Of a stretch of DNA of 64,000 nt, positions 1 to 10,419 are shown piece after piece. The stretch's first letter is position 1; every line of letters starts with the position of its first letter. The position numbers were made by a program, and so were the translations under genes. The DNA is from Evtepia gabavorous (GTDB lineage Bacteria; Bacillota; Clostridia; Oscillospirales; Oscillospiraceae), in contig NZ_QQRQ01000001.1 in the NCBI RefSeq assembly GCF_003425665.1, positions 280,081-344,080 of the forward strand, given 5' to 3'. Below the pieces are notes generated by a model. It was not told the origin of the DNA and searched no databases. It saw only the letters and a list, made by a program, of their open reading frames with translations.

Positions 1-47
1 GCGTCCAGAAAACCGGTAAACAGGTAAACAGGGATTTCTTCCATCAT
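1..47 (-). CDS. CobW/G3E-family GTPase, N-terminal fragment cut by the window edge
   Basis: Only the first 15 codons and part of the sixteenth lie in the window. They read MMEEIPVYLFTGFLDA, which matches the start of CobW-type G3E GTPases, where a TGFLDAGKT P-loop comes directly after the first beta strand. A GAGGAT-like ribosome site precedes two adjacent ATG codons (47 and 44). The start lies 19 nt after the stop of a second, complete CobW-type gene, so the two are probably one tandem operon. CobW proteins are metal chaperones or insertases driven by GTP. Which metal cannot be told from the fragment. Confidence 0.75.
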   Translation of the reverse strand, partial: MMEEIPVYLFTGFLD

Positions 48-66
48 ATATTTTATCCTCGTTTGC

Positions 67-1152
67 TCAGTGCAGGCAGAACAGATGCTCCAGCGCGTGC
101 TCTTTCAGTTCAGAACCAATGACGCACAGACGACCGGTAAAGCCGGCGGGACCGCGGCGAATATTTTGCTCTCCAGGCACATAGTCGAAGTGGATCCAGG
201 TGCCATCCTGGCAGGGCACGATTCCCTTGGCGCGGAGAACCACGCCATAGTTTGCTTCCTCGCCCAATGCATGCAGCGCACCAGAGATTTCCTCCTCTGT
301 GTATTTGCGGGGAGTTTCTGCCCCCCAGCTGATGAAGACCTCATCGGCATCATGGTCATGCCCGCAGGAACAAGAACCGTCGTGATGATGGTGCTCATGG
401 TCATGGTGATGATGTTCTTCGTGCCCGTGTTCATGTTCGTGGGACGCTTCATCGTGGTGGTGATGGTGTTCATGGTCATGCTCATGGTGGTGATGATGGT
501 GGGATTCGTCATGAGCAGCCTGCTCTGCGGCCAAGTGTGCCAATTCCTCTTTCAGGGTATCCTTGTTTTCCATGGTTTCCAGGATCGTTTTCCCATCCAA
601 CTCTTCCCATGGTGTGGTGATGATGGGGGCATTGGCATTGTGTTCCCGCAGCAGCGCCACAGTATCCAGAAGTTTTTTCTCATTCATCCCGCTGGTGCGG
701 CTGAGCACAATGGCAGCGGCGTGCTCAATTTGGTTGTTGAAAAACTCACCGAAGTTTTTCATATAAATTTTGCACTTTGTGGCATCGGCGACAGTGACGA
801 AAGCATTGAGTACAATCTCGTGGTTATCCAGGCGCTGGACGGCTCCAATGACATCGGACAGCTTGCCCACGCCAGAGGGCTCAATGAGAATCCGGTCCGG
901 GTGAAATTGGAACAGAACCTGTTCCAGCGCCTGACCAAAATCCCCTACCAAGCTGCAGCAGATACAGCCGGAATTCATCTCCGTGATCTCCACGCCGGCA
1001 TCCTGCAGAAAACCGCCGTCAATGCCGATTTCGCCAAATTCATTTTCAATGAGAACCAGCTTCTCCCCCTGGTAGGCTTCCTGAATCAGCTTCTTGATCA
1101 GTGTGGTTTTCCCGGCGCCAAGAAAACCAGAAAAAATATCAATTTTTGTCAT
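67..1152 (-). CDS. CobW/G3E-family GTPase with a long His-rich metal-binding segment
   Basis: A 361-residue cytoplasmic G3E GTPase (CobW/YjiA/ZNG1 group), probably a metallochaperone. The P-loop GFLGAGKTT is at residues 9-17, the family metal motif CICC at 63-66, and the EPSG switch at 91-94. The C-terminal CobW_C domain starts near 270. Between the domains, residues 214-268 hold about 29 histidines in H/D/E-rich runs followed by CSCGHDHD, an unusually large metal-binding loop that suggests zinc, nickel or cobalt. A GGAGGAATT site lies just before the ATG. It is followed on the same strand by another CobW gene. The metal is not decided by the sequence; zinc under Zur control is common for this family, but no clear Zur box was seen. 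Confidence 0.9.
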   Translation of the reverse strand: MTKIDIFSGFLGAGKTTLIKKLIQEAYQGEKLVLIENEFGEIGIDGGFLQDAGVEITEMNSGCICCSLVGDFGQALEQVLFQFHPDRILIEPSGVGKLSDVIGAVQRLDNHEIVLNAFVTVADATKCKIYMKNFGEFFNNQIEHAAAIVLSRTSGMNEKKLLDTVALLREHNANAPIITTPWEELDGKTILETMENKDTLKEELAHLAAEQAAHDESHHHHHHEHDHEHHHHHDEASHEHEHGHEEHHHHDHEHHHHDGSCSCGHDHDADEVFISWGAETPRKYTEEEISGALHALGEEANYGVVLRAKGIVPCQDGTWIHFDYVPGEQNIRRGPAGFTGRLCVIGSELKEHALEHLFCLH

Positions 1153-1220
1153 TTGGAATTCCTCCTTCGTATTGTGTGATGATGGATAAATTGGTTGGTA
1201 TTATTATGGTTGGGCAAGGC

Positions 1221-2135
1221 TTAGGAATCGTCTGTCCATCGGCTCCCCTGCTGGACCTGATCGCGGACGAATGCAGTTTGGATTGCATGGAGGACCAGCT
1301 TTTTATTGGCGCTCCAGGAAGGGGCCAACAGAGTTCGTTTATCACCATCTCCGGTCAGGCGATGGATGACCATCCTTGGCGGGAGAACGGACAAACAATC
1401 TTCTAATATTTGGATGTATTCCTCCAAAGTGAGAACCGGTACCTTTCCCTCCCGGTATTCCTGCGCCAGATCGGTGCCCTCCAACACATGGAGCAGCTGA
1501 AGTTTAATGCCGTCTGCCCCGCTGCGCCCCACGTATCGGGCGGTTTCCACCATATCCTCCCGGCATTCTCCGGGGAGGCCAAGGATAACATGTGTGATTA
1601 CTTCCAAGCCGGCTCTTTTGAGTGCGCAGACTGCGTGATCATAGACCGGCAGCGCGTACCCGCGCCGGATGTAACGGGCGCTGTCTGGATGTATGGTTTG
1701 CAGTCCCAGCTCCACCCAAACGGGTTTGATTTGATTGAGGCGCTGCAAAAGGGCCAGGACCTCTGGCCCAAGGCAGTCCGGGCGCGTGGCGATCGAGAGC
1801 GCAACAATCTCCGGAGAAGCGATTGCCTGGCGAAACAGAGCGTCCAGGTACGGGAGGGGGGCATAGGTATTGGTAAAGCTCTGAAAATAAGCGATGTATT
1901 GACCACCTTTATTTTTATGGGCAACCCGCTGCTTGGCGTGGGCCAGCTGTTCTGCCACATGAGTACACGCAGGAGAAGCGAATTCCCCTGCGCCAACCTC
2001 ACTACAGAAAATGCAGCCGCGGGTTCCTAATGTGCCATCTCGGTTGGGACAGGTCATGCCGCCATCCAAGGCCAGCTTATAAACCTTTCCCCCGAACCGT
2101 TCCCGCATCGCCTGAGGAAAAGAATGGTACCACAT
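1221..2135 (-). CDS. YhcC-like radical SAM protein (TIGR01212 group)
   Basis: A radical S-adenosylmethionine enzyme of the YhcC/TIGR01212 group, whose substrate is not established. Near the N-terminus the frame has CPNRDGTLGTRGCIFC, giving the spaced cysteines for the SAM-binding [4Fe-4S] cluster. It is followed by a TIM-barrel-like region with IATRPDCLG and VELGLQT. The open frame extends upstream to 2195, but the ATG at 2135 overlaps the stop of the thioesterase gene by one base (TGATG). It starts with MWYHSFPQAMRERFGGKVYK, as in family members. It sits in a minus-strand run of unrelated small enzymes, so the context does not reveal its role. Confidence 0.85.
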   Translation of the reverse strand: MWYHSFPQAMRERFGGKVYKLALDGGMTCPNRDGTLGTRGCIFCSEVGAGEFASPACTHVAEQLAHAKQRVAHKNKGGQYIAYFQSFTNTYAPLPYLDALFRQAIASPEIVALSIATRPDCLGPEVLALLQRLNQIKPVWVELGLQTIHPDSARYIRRGYALPVYDHAVCALKRAGLEVITHVILGLPGECREDMVETARYVGRSGADGIKLQLLHVLEGTDLAQEYREGKVPVLTLEEYIQILEDCLSVLPPRMVIHRLTGDGDKRTLLAPSWSANKKLVLHAIQTAFVRDQVQQGSRWTDDS

Positions 2136-2551
2136 CACTCTGCTGAAATGCAATCCTGCTTGCCGACGCAGAACATGGTGAAGGTTCCGCCGCACAGGAG
2201 CTTTTCTGTTTCGTCACGAATCTCCACTTCTACCACGCACAGTGTGGTTCCCCGGCTTTTCACCCGGCCTTCCGCAATGAGATGGTCCCGTTTCGTATTG
2301 CGAAAGAATTCAAAGCTGTTGCTGATGGTGACATAGCGCATCCCGTTGCTCCGGGCTGCTCCTCCTGCGGCACAGTCGGCCATGGTCAGGAACATTCCCC
2401 CATGGACCGCGCCGTAAAGATTTCGATTCCAAGTGGTAAGGTCAGCCTCCACGACAGCATGGTCCCGTTCCATCTTGGTCAGCTGAATTCCATTGTGCAG
2501 CATGAAGGAATTTTTTTGGTTGGTATCATTGACCATTGCCTGAAAATCCAT
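2135..2551 (-). CDS. PaaI/hotdog-fold thioesterase
   Basis: A 138-residue single hotdog-domain protein of the PaaI thioesterase family, expected to hydrolyse acyl-CoA or aryl-CoA thioesters in the cytoplasm. The core motif NLYGAVHGGMFLTMADCAAG (about residues 44-63) is the family helix with its HGG turn, and the length is typical. Its stop overlaps the start of the downstream radical SAM gene by one base, suggesting translational coupling. The natural substrate cannot be inferred from the neighbours. Confidence 0.85.
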   Translation of the reverse strand: MDFQAMVNDTNQKNSFMLHNGIQLTKMERDHAVVEADLTTWNRNLYGAVHGGMFLTMADCAAGGAARSNGMRYVTISNSFEFFRNTKRDHLIAEGRVKSRGTTLCVVEVEIRDETEKLLCGGTFTMFCVGKQDCISAE

Positions 2552-2583
2552 GGAGCCCTCACTTTCTCGGTCGTTTCGATCAC

Positions 2584-2946
2584 TTATAAAAGAATAAAGG
2601 TTACGCCATTGTTATAACGGTCCAGATCGTGATCCCGGCGCAGTTCTTCACACCGGGCAAAGGCCTGGCGTGTGGCTTCCTCAAAGATGGAGAATTGTTC
2701 CCCTTTGACAAAATCCCGAATCTCTCCCTGACGTTTCAGCCGTGTGAGATATTTTCGGCTTTCTGTCCGGATTTTTCCACCCTTTCCAGAAGAACCATAG
2801 CCATGGATAATCTTCAGAACTGTACAGCCCATGGCGCGGCTGTGGTGAATTTCAAAGGTGAGACGTTTGATGGCCTGGTCAGCAAAGGGCATTCCCAGTT
2901 CCAGGTTGACTTCCCGAAGGCGGGAGGAATATCTTGGCCCTTTCAT
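2584..2946 (-). CDS. Smr-domain protein
   Basis: A small protein carrying an Smr (small MutS-related) domain, about 120 residues from the preferred ATG. The motif LKIIHGYGSSGKGGKIR holds the HGxG signature of Smr nucleases/nicking domains, and LREVNLELGMPFADQAIKRL resembles the leading LDLHG strand in altered form. A GTG at 2973 would add nine residues inside the preceding gene. The ATG at 2946 comes two bases after that gene's stop and fits coupled translation better. Its cellular role is unknown; family members nick nucleic acids or act in ribosome quality control. Confidence 0.75.
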   Translation of the reverse strand: MKGPRYSSRLREVNLELGMPFADQAIKRLTFEIHHSRAMGCTVLKIIHGYGSSGKGGKIRTESRKYLTRLKRQGEIRDFVKGEQFSIFEEATRQAFARCEELRRDHDLDRYNNGVTFILL

Positions 2947-2948
2947 AA

Positions 2949-3614
2949 TTATTTGTCGGTGAACTTTCGGCACTGTTCCAGGAAGAAATCAAAGATTTTT
3001 TGTCCATCTGGTTCTCCGTTGGTCCCTGTCATCTGTTCAGGGTGAAACTGAACGGTCCAAATGGGCAAACTGCCGTGCTGCATGGCTTCCACGACGCCAA
3101 CCGCGTCCCAGGCTGTGGCGTACAGGCCCTGGCCAAACTGCCGGTTGGCTTGGTGGTGAGAACTGTTGACCAGGATTTCCTGTCCGTAGAGATCACCCAG
3201 CATGGTCATGATGGACAGGCGCACTGGATGGGTTCGATTTTTCCCCTCCGAAGTCTGTGCGTGCACCTCCAAAAGAGCTGGGGATAAATCCTGATAGATG
3301 TTTCCCCCCAGAGCAATGTTCACCACCTGATGTCCCCGACAAATGCCCAAGATAGGCTTATTTTCACAGACACACCGGTTCACCAAAGCCAATTCTACTT
3401 TGTCTCTGGGCAGATCAATTTCACGGGACCCCAAATCAGACTCACCAAATTCCGAAGGATCGACATCTCCCCCGCCAGCCAAAATTAAACCGTCGAAGTC
3501 CATCTCCGGATCAGGACAGTGAAAAGACAATGCCTCACCGCCGGCTTTCTCCACGGCGGCTTCATACAGGCCGCTGCTCTCAGGAGAGCGGGAAATCAAA
3601 ATGCGAGGTTTCAA
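2949..3614 (-). CDS. class I glutamine amidotransferase (peptidase C26, PuuD-like)
   Basis: A gamma-glutamyl-gamma-aminobutyrate hydrolase-like class I amidotransferase of about 221 residues. The nucleophile elbow PILGICRGHQ, the oxyanion strand LILAGGGDVDPSEFGE and the catalytic VQFHPEQ are all present, so it should be an active gamma-glutamyl hydrolase. Frames from an ATG at 3638 are possible, but that ATG has no good ribosome site. A perfect AGGAGG (3624-3629) lies nine bases before TTG at 3614, so the TTG start is preferred. A TATAAT-like -10 at 3663-3668 may be its promoter. The true substrate is unknown. Confidence 0.85.
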   Translation of the reverse strand: MKPRILISRSPESSGLYEAAVEKAGGEALSFHCPDPEMDFDGLILAGGGDVDPSEFGESDLGSREIDLPRDKVELALVNRCVCENKPILGICRGHQVVNIALGGNIYQDLSPALLEVHAQTSEGKNRTHPVRLSIMTMLGDLYGQEILVNSSHHQANRQFGQGLYATAWDAVGVVEAMQHGSLPIWTVQFHPEQMTGTNGEPDGQKIFDFFLEQCRKFTDK

Positions 3615-3710
3615 AAGGACATGCCTCCTTTGATTCATTCCAGCCAGAGACTGTATATTTTTATTATATCACAACTCTGCCGTTTTTGGAAAATCTTTTT
3701 CATTTAGTAC

Positions 3711-3746
3711 GGCAAAGACGCACCGAGGATTCGGTGCGCCTTTGCC
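3711..3746 (-). terminator. hairpin downstream of groEL
   Basis: Two 16-base arms (3711-3726 and 3731-3746) pair with one mismatch around a GGAT loop, just after the groEL stop. There is no strong T-run, so it may also protect the 3' end. Confidence 0.55.
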
Positions 3747-3784
3747 ACGGACCAGCGAATCCTTCGCTGTCGCGTCAGTTTATC

Positions 3785-5449
<1,665 letters not shown>

Positions 5450-5455
5450 TCAAAA

Positions 5456-5822
<367 letters not shown>

Positions 5823-5829
5823 TTCAAGT

Positions 5830-5835
5830 ATTATA
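5830..5835 (-). promoter_or_regulatory. groESL -10 box
   Basis: The minus strand reads TATAAT here, immediately upstream of CIRCE. No clear TTGACA at the usual distance was found, so only the -10 is called. Confidence 0.6.
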
Positions 5836-5939
5836 ATACCCTTCCCTTGCCAATTCCGCAACATTGAAATTTCTGAAAAGAAGAGAAAATTCATATTCAT
5901 TTTTGTGCATTTTTTCAGAATCCTGAGATTTGAAAGGGA

Positions 5940-7076
5940 TTAAGTAGCGCTCTTCTTTTTTTCATGGTACTGGAAGAGATCACATTTTATCATACCATTA
6001 TATAATTTTCTTTTTTTGTCCGCTGTTCGCCCAAAGGTCCGCTCAAATTCAGTATGAGAGGAGAGAAGGTTGATGCGCCACCCAGTTGGCAGTCCCTGTA
6101 CTGCCCTGCCAAAATCTCGGTACAATCCCTCGGCTTCCCGTTTTTCCATCAGCCGTTCTCCATAGGGCGGATTGCTGACGATTCGTCCATAAGGCTCCTT
6201 TCTGGAAAAGGCTCTGGCATCGGCGAGAGAAAACCGGACAATCTCCTCGACCTCCGCTTTTTCCGCATTTTCCCGGGCAATCTGTACAGCGGCGGGGTCA
6301 ATATCTCCTCCCCAAATCTCGTAGTTTCCATGATACTCCAGGTCCATGGCTTCGCCTGCACCGTCTACCCAGACCCGGGAGGGAAGCCAGGTCCATTTTT
6401 GGGCGGAAAACCTCCGGTTTAATCCAGGCGCCCGGTTTTTGGCGATCAGAGCGGCCTCAATGGGGATGGTGCCAGAGCCGCAAAAAGGATCACAAAAAGG
6501 GTCTCTACCTCGATATCCGGAGAGCAGAACCAGCGCGGCAGCCAAGGTTTCCCGCAGAGGAGCCGCTACCCCGACTGCCCGATAGCCTCGCTTGTAAAGG
6601 CCGGGGCCTGTGGTATCCAAAAGTAAGGAAACGGTGTTTTTCATGATGGAGAATTGAATTTGATATAAGGCACCGTCTTCTGGAAGCGTCTGTCTGTGGT
6701 AGCATGTGCCCAGTCGGGTTGCCACTGCCTTTTTCACAATGGACTGACAGGCCGGCACGCTGTGCAGGGTGGAATTCAGGCTGAAGCCTTTGACGGGAAA
6801 AGCACCGTTGGAAGGGATGAATTCTTCCCAGGGAAGGGCTTTGGTTCCCTGAAAAAGGTCTTCAAAAGAATGGGCTGGGAAGGTGCCCAGAGAAATCAAG
6901 ACCCGTTCTCCTGTCCGAAGCCGGAGGTTCAGCCGGGGAATGTCCTCCATGGTACCCTGGCAGAAGACCCGGCCGTTCTCAGCCCGAACCTGCTGCATGT
7001 TCATGCGCCGGAGCTCGTCCGCTGTCAAGCCCTCTACCCCAAGAAGGGTTGGAATGACAAAGGTGAATTGATCCAT
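5940..7076 (-). CDS. THUMP-domain class I SAM-dependent RNA methyltransferase (RlmL/YpsC-like)
   Basis: A predicted 23S rRNA guanine-N2 methyltransferase of the RlmL/YpsC type, 378 residues. After the N-terminal THUMP part (FVIPTLLGVEGLTADELRRM) comes a Rossmann methyltransferase with the SAM motif FCDPFCGSGTIPIEAAL and the catalytic IVSNPPYGERL. The frame is open for 57 codons upstream, but ATG 7076 has a GAGAGGATCAAAG ribosome site and starts MDQFTFVIPTL as homologues do. It stands alone between groES and a divergent gene. The exact target base is inferred from family only. Confidence 0.88.
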   Translation of the reverse strand: MDQFTFVIPTLLGVEGLTADELRRMNMQQVRAENGRVFCQGTMEDIPRLNLRLRTGERVLISLGTFPAHSFEDLFQGTKALPWEEFIPSNGAFPVKGFSLNSTLHSVPACQSIVKKAVATRLGTCYHRQTLPEDGALYQIQFSIMKNTVSLLLDTTGPGLYKRGYRAVGVAAPLRETLAAALVLLSGYRGRDPFCDPFCGSGTIPIEAALIAKNRAPGLNRRFSAQKWTWLPSRVWVDGAGEAMDLEYHGNYEIWGGDIDPAAVQIARENAEKAEVEEIVRFSLADARAFSRKEPYGRIVSNPPYGERLMEKREAEGLYRDFGRAVQGLPTGWRINLLSSHTEFERTFGRTADKKRKLYNGMIKCDLFQYHEKKKSAT

Positions 7077-7179
7077 AACTTTGATCCTCTCTATCCTGAC
7101 AACAATGCTTAAAAGTATACCTGCTTTTTTTCCGTTTGGCAAACCTTTTCTGCGGGGGAATTCTTTTTCCCTTCTTTTC

Positions 7180-7208
7180 TTGCATTTGGTCAGACGATAT
7201 GATATGCT
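7180..7208 (+). promoter_or_regulatory. sigma-A-type promoter of the CorC-like gene
   Basis: TTGCAT (7180-7185), a 17-base spacer and TATGCT (7203-7208), about 70 bases before the start codon. Confidence 0.55.
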
Positions 7209-7275
7209 AAAGAAAATGGTAAGCTTGCGAATGACTGTCCCAAACAAAAAATTTTAATTGGAAAGATGAGATGAT

Positions 7276-8544
7276 GTGTCCCTTATGGACAGTACCTGTA
7301 TAGCAATCATCGTGATTTTAGTCATTTTAGTGGGGCTCTCTGCATGGTGTTCCTCCACGGAGACGGCCTACTCTTCGGTCAACAAGGTTCGCCTGAAAAA
7401 CAAAGCGGAGGATGGCAATCCCCGCGCCCAGAATGCATTGGACCTGTTGGAGAAGTATGACAAAGTTCTCTCCTGCATTCTGATTGGCAATAATATTGTC
7501 AATCTGACGGCTGCCACATTGGGAACCGTTCTCTTTACGAAGTTGTTGGGTCCGGTCTATGGTCCGGCGGCCTCTACTGTTGTGCTGACGATCATTGTTC
7601 TGATTTTTGGTGAGATCACCCCCAAGACGCTGGCCAATGATCAAGCAGAAACCTTCTGTATGCGTGCTGCCCCTGCTTTGCGAGTTTGCCTTGTGATTTT
7701 GACGCCGTTGCATCTGTTTTTCAGCTTATTTCAAAAGGCAGCTATCAGGCTCTTCCGCTCTTCAGAAGAGGAAGGCATTACAGAGGAGGAACTGATTACC
7801 ATGGTGGAAGAGGCAGAAAACGAAGGTGGGTTGGAGCACCATGAAAGTGAGCTGATTCGGGCAGCCATTGAGTTTAACGACATGGAGGTGGAAGATATCC
7901 TCACTCCGCGGGTGGATATTGTGGCGGCGCCGGATACCATTACCATGGAGGAGTTTGCCGTCCTGTTTGCGGAAAATGGATATTCCCGGATTCCGGTCTA
8001 TCATGGTTCTATTGACAATATCATTGGTGTGGTCCATGAGAAAGATTTCTTCTCTGCCCGTTACCACAACCACACAGATGTGATCAGCTTGGTCAGTAAG
8101 GTTTTTTATACCACAGGATCGACCAAGATATCGGACCTTCTTCGTCTGCTTCAGCTACGGAAAACCCACATGGCAGTGGTTGTGGATGAATACGGCGGCA
8201 CCATGGGAATCGTGACGATGGAGGATATTCTGGAGGAATTGGTGGGCGAAATTTGGGATGAGCACGATGAGGTGATTGAGGAGTTTAAGCCCCAAGGGGA
8301 CGGCAGCTATCTCATCTCCTGCTCTGCCAATCTGGATGATCTCTTCGACCGCTTTTCCCTGCGGGCTGTAGACATTGATTCTGCCACAATCAGCGGATGG
8401 GTGATGGAACAGTTGGGACGTGTTCCAGTGGAGGGGGACCATTTTGTCTATGAGACGCTGGATGTCACGGTGACGCGAGTAGAGCACCAACGGATTTTAG
8501 AGATCCGGGTGTTTGTCCTGCCGAAGTCAGAATCGGAAACGTAA
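7276..8544 (+). CDS. CNNM/CBS/CorC-HlyC-domain membrane protein
   Basis: A hemolysin C/CorC-type protein of 422 residues, probably a magnesium (or other cation) transporter at the membrane. Layout: an N-terminal DUF21/CNNM transmembrane region (about residues 1-180, with [23 protein letters not shown] and a [11 protein letters not shown] motif), a cytosolic CBS pair (about 200-330, [38 protein letters not shown]) and a C-terminal CorC_HlyC domain. The start is uncertain: GTG 7276 gives MSLMDSTC, while ATG 7285 is three codons later and neither has a strong ribosome site. It is monocistronic, with a promoter before it and a terminator after it. Confidence 0.9.
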   Translation: MSLMDSTCIAIIVILVILVGLSAWCSSTETAYSSVNKVRLKNKAEDGNPRAQNALDLLEKYDKVLSCILIGNNIVNLTAATLGTVLFTKLLGPVYGPAASTVVLTIIVLIFGEITPKTLANDQAETFCMRAAPALRVCLVILTPLHLFFSLFQKAAIRLFRSSEEEGITEEELITMVEEAENEGGLEHHESELIRAAIEFNDMEVEDILTPRVDIVAAPDTITMEEFAVLFAENGYSRIPVYHGSIDNIIGVVHEKDFFSARYHNHTDVISLVSKVFYTTGSTKISDLLRLLQLRKTHMAVVVDEYGGTMGIVTMEDILEELVGEIWDEHDEVIEEFKPQGDGSYLISCSANLDDLFDRFSLRAVDIDSATISGWVMEQLGRVPVEGDHFVYETLDVTVTRVEHQRILEIRVFVLPKSESET

Positions 8545-8552
8545 TGTGAAAT

Positions 8553-8592
8553 AGACTCAAGAGGAATCATTTCCCCTTGGGTCTGTTTTTTT
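8553..8592 (+). terminator. rho-independent terminator after the CorC-like gene
   Basis: AGACTCAAGAGGAA pairs with TTTCCCCTTGGGTCT (one mismatch), followed by seven Ts at 8586-8592. Confidence 0.85.
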
Positions 8593-8648
8593 GTGCAGAT
8601 GCGTCGATGGTTCCAATTTGTGGGTAGATAAACAGAGAGAGCTTGACC

Positions 8649-8858
8649 ATGGTGAGCAGTATTCTCTGTTTTGGTTTGACGAGAGAATTTCTCTTTATAT
8701 GGGTGCTGGTTGGAGCTGCGATCCCCTATGGCATTTTGATAATTTCCCTGGTTCTCTTTTCCTTCCGGTATGATAGGCAACATACACAGGACAAATACAG
8801 CAACGGCAGGCAGCGTATCACAGCTGCCTGCCGTTGCTGTATTTTTTGTGAAAGATAA
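8649..8858 (+). CDS. doubtful small hydrophobic ORF
   Basis: A possible 69-codon frame with one strongly hydrophobic stretch (FLFIWVLVGAAIPYGILIIS). The ribosome site is poor. The 3' third runs straight through a 21-bp terminator hairpin and its stop lies beyond the T-run, which argues against a real gene of this length. No family was recognised. It is listed because the interval 8593-8793 otherwise has no gene; a short membrane peptide cannot be excluded. Confidence 0.15.
   Translation: MVSSILCFGLTREFLFIWVLVGAAIPYGILIISLVLFSFRYDRQHTQDKYSNGRQRITAACRCCIFCER
8794..8848 (+). terminator. strong rho-independent terminator
   Basis: Arms 8794-8814 and 8823-8843 pair perfectly over 21 bp around an 8-base loop and run into a plus-strand T stretch. 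It lies 250 bases after the CorC-like gene, which already has its own terminator, so an unannotated short transcript may end here. Confidence 0.8.
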
Positions 8859-8925
8859 AATAACGTCATAATTTCCCATCTGTTGGCGAATACTACAACC
8901 ACCAAATCAGAAGAAGGTGATGCCC

Positions 8926-9108
8926 ATGAATTTCATCCCCTGTACCGATCCCTGCATCTATCAAAAGGATGGATACTGCACGCTCTCCCGGGCGGGTTCT
9001 GGAGGAAACCCTTCCGCGCACAAGGGGTGCGTTCACTTCCTGCCCCATGCTGCCTCACAGGAGAACCGCCAGCGCCTCTCGGATGTTTTTCACCGGGATC
9101 AGCTGTAA
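8926..9108 (+). CDS. small Cys-rich protein of unknown function
   Basis: A 60-residue protein starting MNFIPCTDPCIYQKDGYCTLSRA, with cysteines at 6, 10, 18 and 37, so it may bind a metal. Proteins with this CxxxC...YQKxGxC pattern are widespread in Clostridia and are sometimes annotated, without good reason, as hydroxymyristoyl-ACP dehydratase. The ATG at 8926 has GAAGG eight bases upstream; ATG 8920 and GTG 8917 are alternatives. Its last 54 bases overlap the end of radA on the opposite strand. The good start site and conserved look support a real gene; the function is not known. Confidence 0.65.
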   Translation: MNFIPCTDPCIYQKDGYCTLSRAGSGGNPSAHKGCVHFLPHAASQENRQRLSDVFHRDQL

Positions 9109-10419
9109 CCCTGTCGGGGGCACAATGGTCTGCCGTCCATGCCGCTGGGGAACCAAACACTTGGTAAAGCCCAGGCGCCGTACTTCTGACAGGCGCTGAC
9201 TGAGGGCAGAGACAGAACGAAGCTCTCCTGTGAGTCCCACCTCTCCTACGGCGACTAGGTCCGGTGGCACAGGCTTGTCCCGAAAGCTGGAGGCCAGCGC
9301 CAGCACGGCTGCCAGATCGGCCCCCGGCTCATCCAGATACAGTCCCCCGATGACATTGAGATAGGCGTCGCAGGTATTGACTCCCAGCCCTCCCCGCTTT
9401 TCCAGAACGGCCATGAGCAGCATGGCCCGGTTATAATCAAAACCATTGGTGCTTCGGCGGGGCGTGCCAAAGGACGTGGGGGTCAACAGGGCCTGTACCT
9501 CTGCCAATACAGGGCGGGCACCCTCCATAACGCAGGTGACACAGGTGCCGGGCTCTTCGGTTAGCCGTCCTTCCAGTAACATCTGGGAGGGGTTCGGCAC
9601 CTCCCGCAGCCCTGTGTCATCCATCTCAAATACACCAATCTCATTGGTGGCGCCATAACGGTTTTTGGCGGCCCGGAGAATGCGGTAAGACATATGGCGG
9701 TCCCCTTCAAAATAGAGGACACAGTCCACCATGTGTTCCAGAACCTTGGGACCTGCCAGGTTTCCCTCTTTATTGACATGGCCAATGACAAAAACGGTGA
9801 TTCCACGCCCCTTAGCCAACTGCATCAGGGCCATGGTGCATTCCTTCACCTGGGAAATGCTGCCCGGAGAGGTTGACTGATCTCCGGTATACATCGTCTG
9901 AATCGAGTCCACAATCAGAATATCCGGGGCTGTCTCTTCCACGGCGGCGGAGACCTGTTCCAGATCATTCTCGGCAAAGAGATATAACCCCATCTCCCCC
10001 ACGCCCAGCCGCTCTGCCCGGAGCTTCAGCTGGCGCTCTGATTCCTCTCCGGAGACATAGAGAACTTTGGCAAACTGACAGAGCTGATGGCAGATCTGGA
10101 GCATCAGCGTGGATTTTCCAATCCCCGGCGCCCCGCCGATCAGGACAAGAGAACCCTGGACCGCGCCGCCGCCCAAGACGCGGTCCAATTCCGCCAAGCC
10201 AGTGGGGAAGCGAATTTCCTGGTCAATGACCATTTCAGAGACCCGTTTTGGCTTTCGTATGGGCCCTGTAGAGAGGGCCGGTTTCCCGCCGCTCTTTCCC
10301 TTGGCCGGGGCGGGCTGCTCTACAATCGTGTTCCAGGCACCACAGGCGGAGCACTGCCCCTGCCATTTCGGAGTCTCATTTCCGCACTGGGTGCAGTAAA
10401 AAATGGTTTTGGCCTTCAT
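9055..10419 (-). CDS. radA: DNA repair protein RadA (Sms)
   Basis: RadA, a RecA-like ATPase that drives branch migration in recombinational repair, 454 residues. The N-terminal zinc finger CTQCGNETPKWQGQCSAC (Cys 9, 12, 23, 26), Walker A GGAPGIGKST near 95, the RadA-specific KNRYG motif and a C-terminal Lon-like domain (VGLTGELRSVSALSQRL) are all present. The frame is open for 43 codons upstream, but the family start MKAKTIFYCTQCG at 10419 overlaps the cwlD stop by four bases (ATGA), which indicates coupled translation. Its 3' end overlaps the small Cys-rich gene on the other strand. Confidence 0.97.
   Translation of the reverse strand: MKAKTIFYCTQCGNETPKWQGQCSACGAWNTIVEQPAPAKGKSGGKPALSTGPIRKPKRVSEMVIDQEIRFPTGLAELDRVLGGGAVQGSLVLIGGAPGIGKSTLMLQICHQLCQFAKVLYVSGEESERQLKLRAERLGVGEMGLYLFAENDLEQVSAAVEETAPDILIVDSIQTMYTGDQSTSPGSISQVKECTMALMQLAKGRGITVFVIGHVNKEGNLAGPKVLEHMVDCVLYFEGDRHMSYRILRAAKNRYGATNEIGVFEMDDTGLREVPNPSQMLLEGRLTEEPGTCVTCVMEGARPVLAEVQALLTPTSFGTPRRSTNGFDYNRAMLLMAVLEKRGGLGVNTCDAYLNVIGGLYLDEPGADLAAVLALASSFRDKPVPPDLVAVGEVGLTGELRSVSALSQRLSEVRRLGFTKCLVPQRHGRQTIVPPTGLQLIPVKNIREALAVLL

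Noticed and set aside
70..1179. Long plus-strand frame rich in Met/Val across the CobW gene
   Set aside because: It is antisense to the His-rich CobW gene. The Met/Val runs are simply the complement of CAT/CAC histidine codons, and it has no ribosome site or family match.
1153..1220. Possible Zur/Fur box before the CobW gene
   Set aside because: The stretch is A/T-rich with repeated AATA units but does not form a convincing palindrome.
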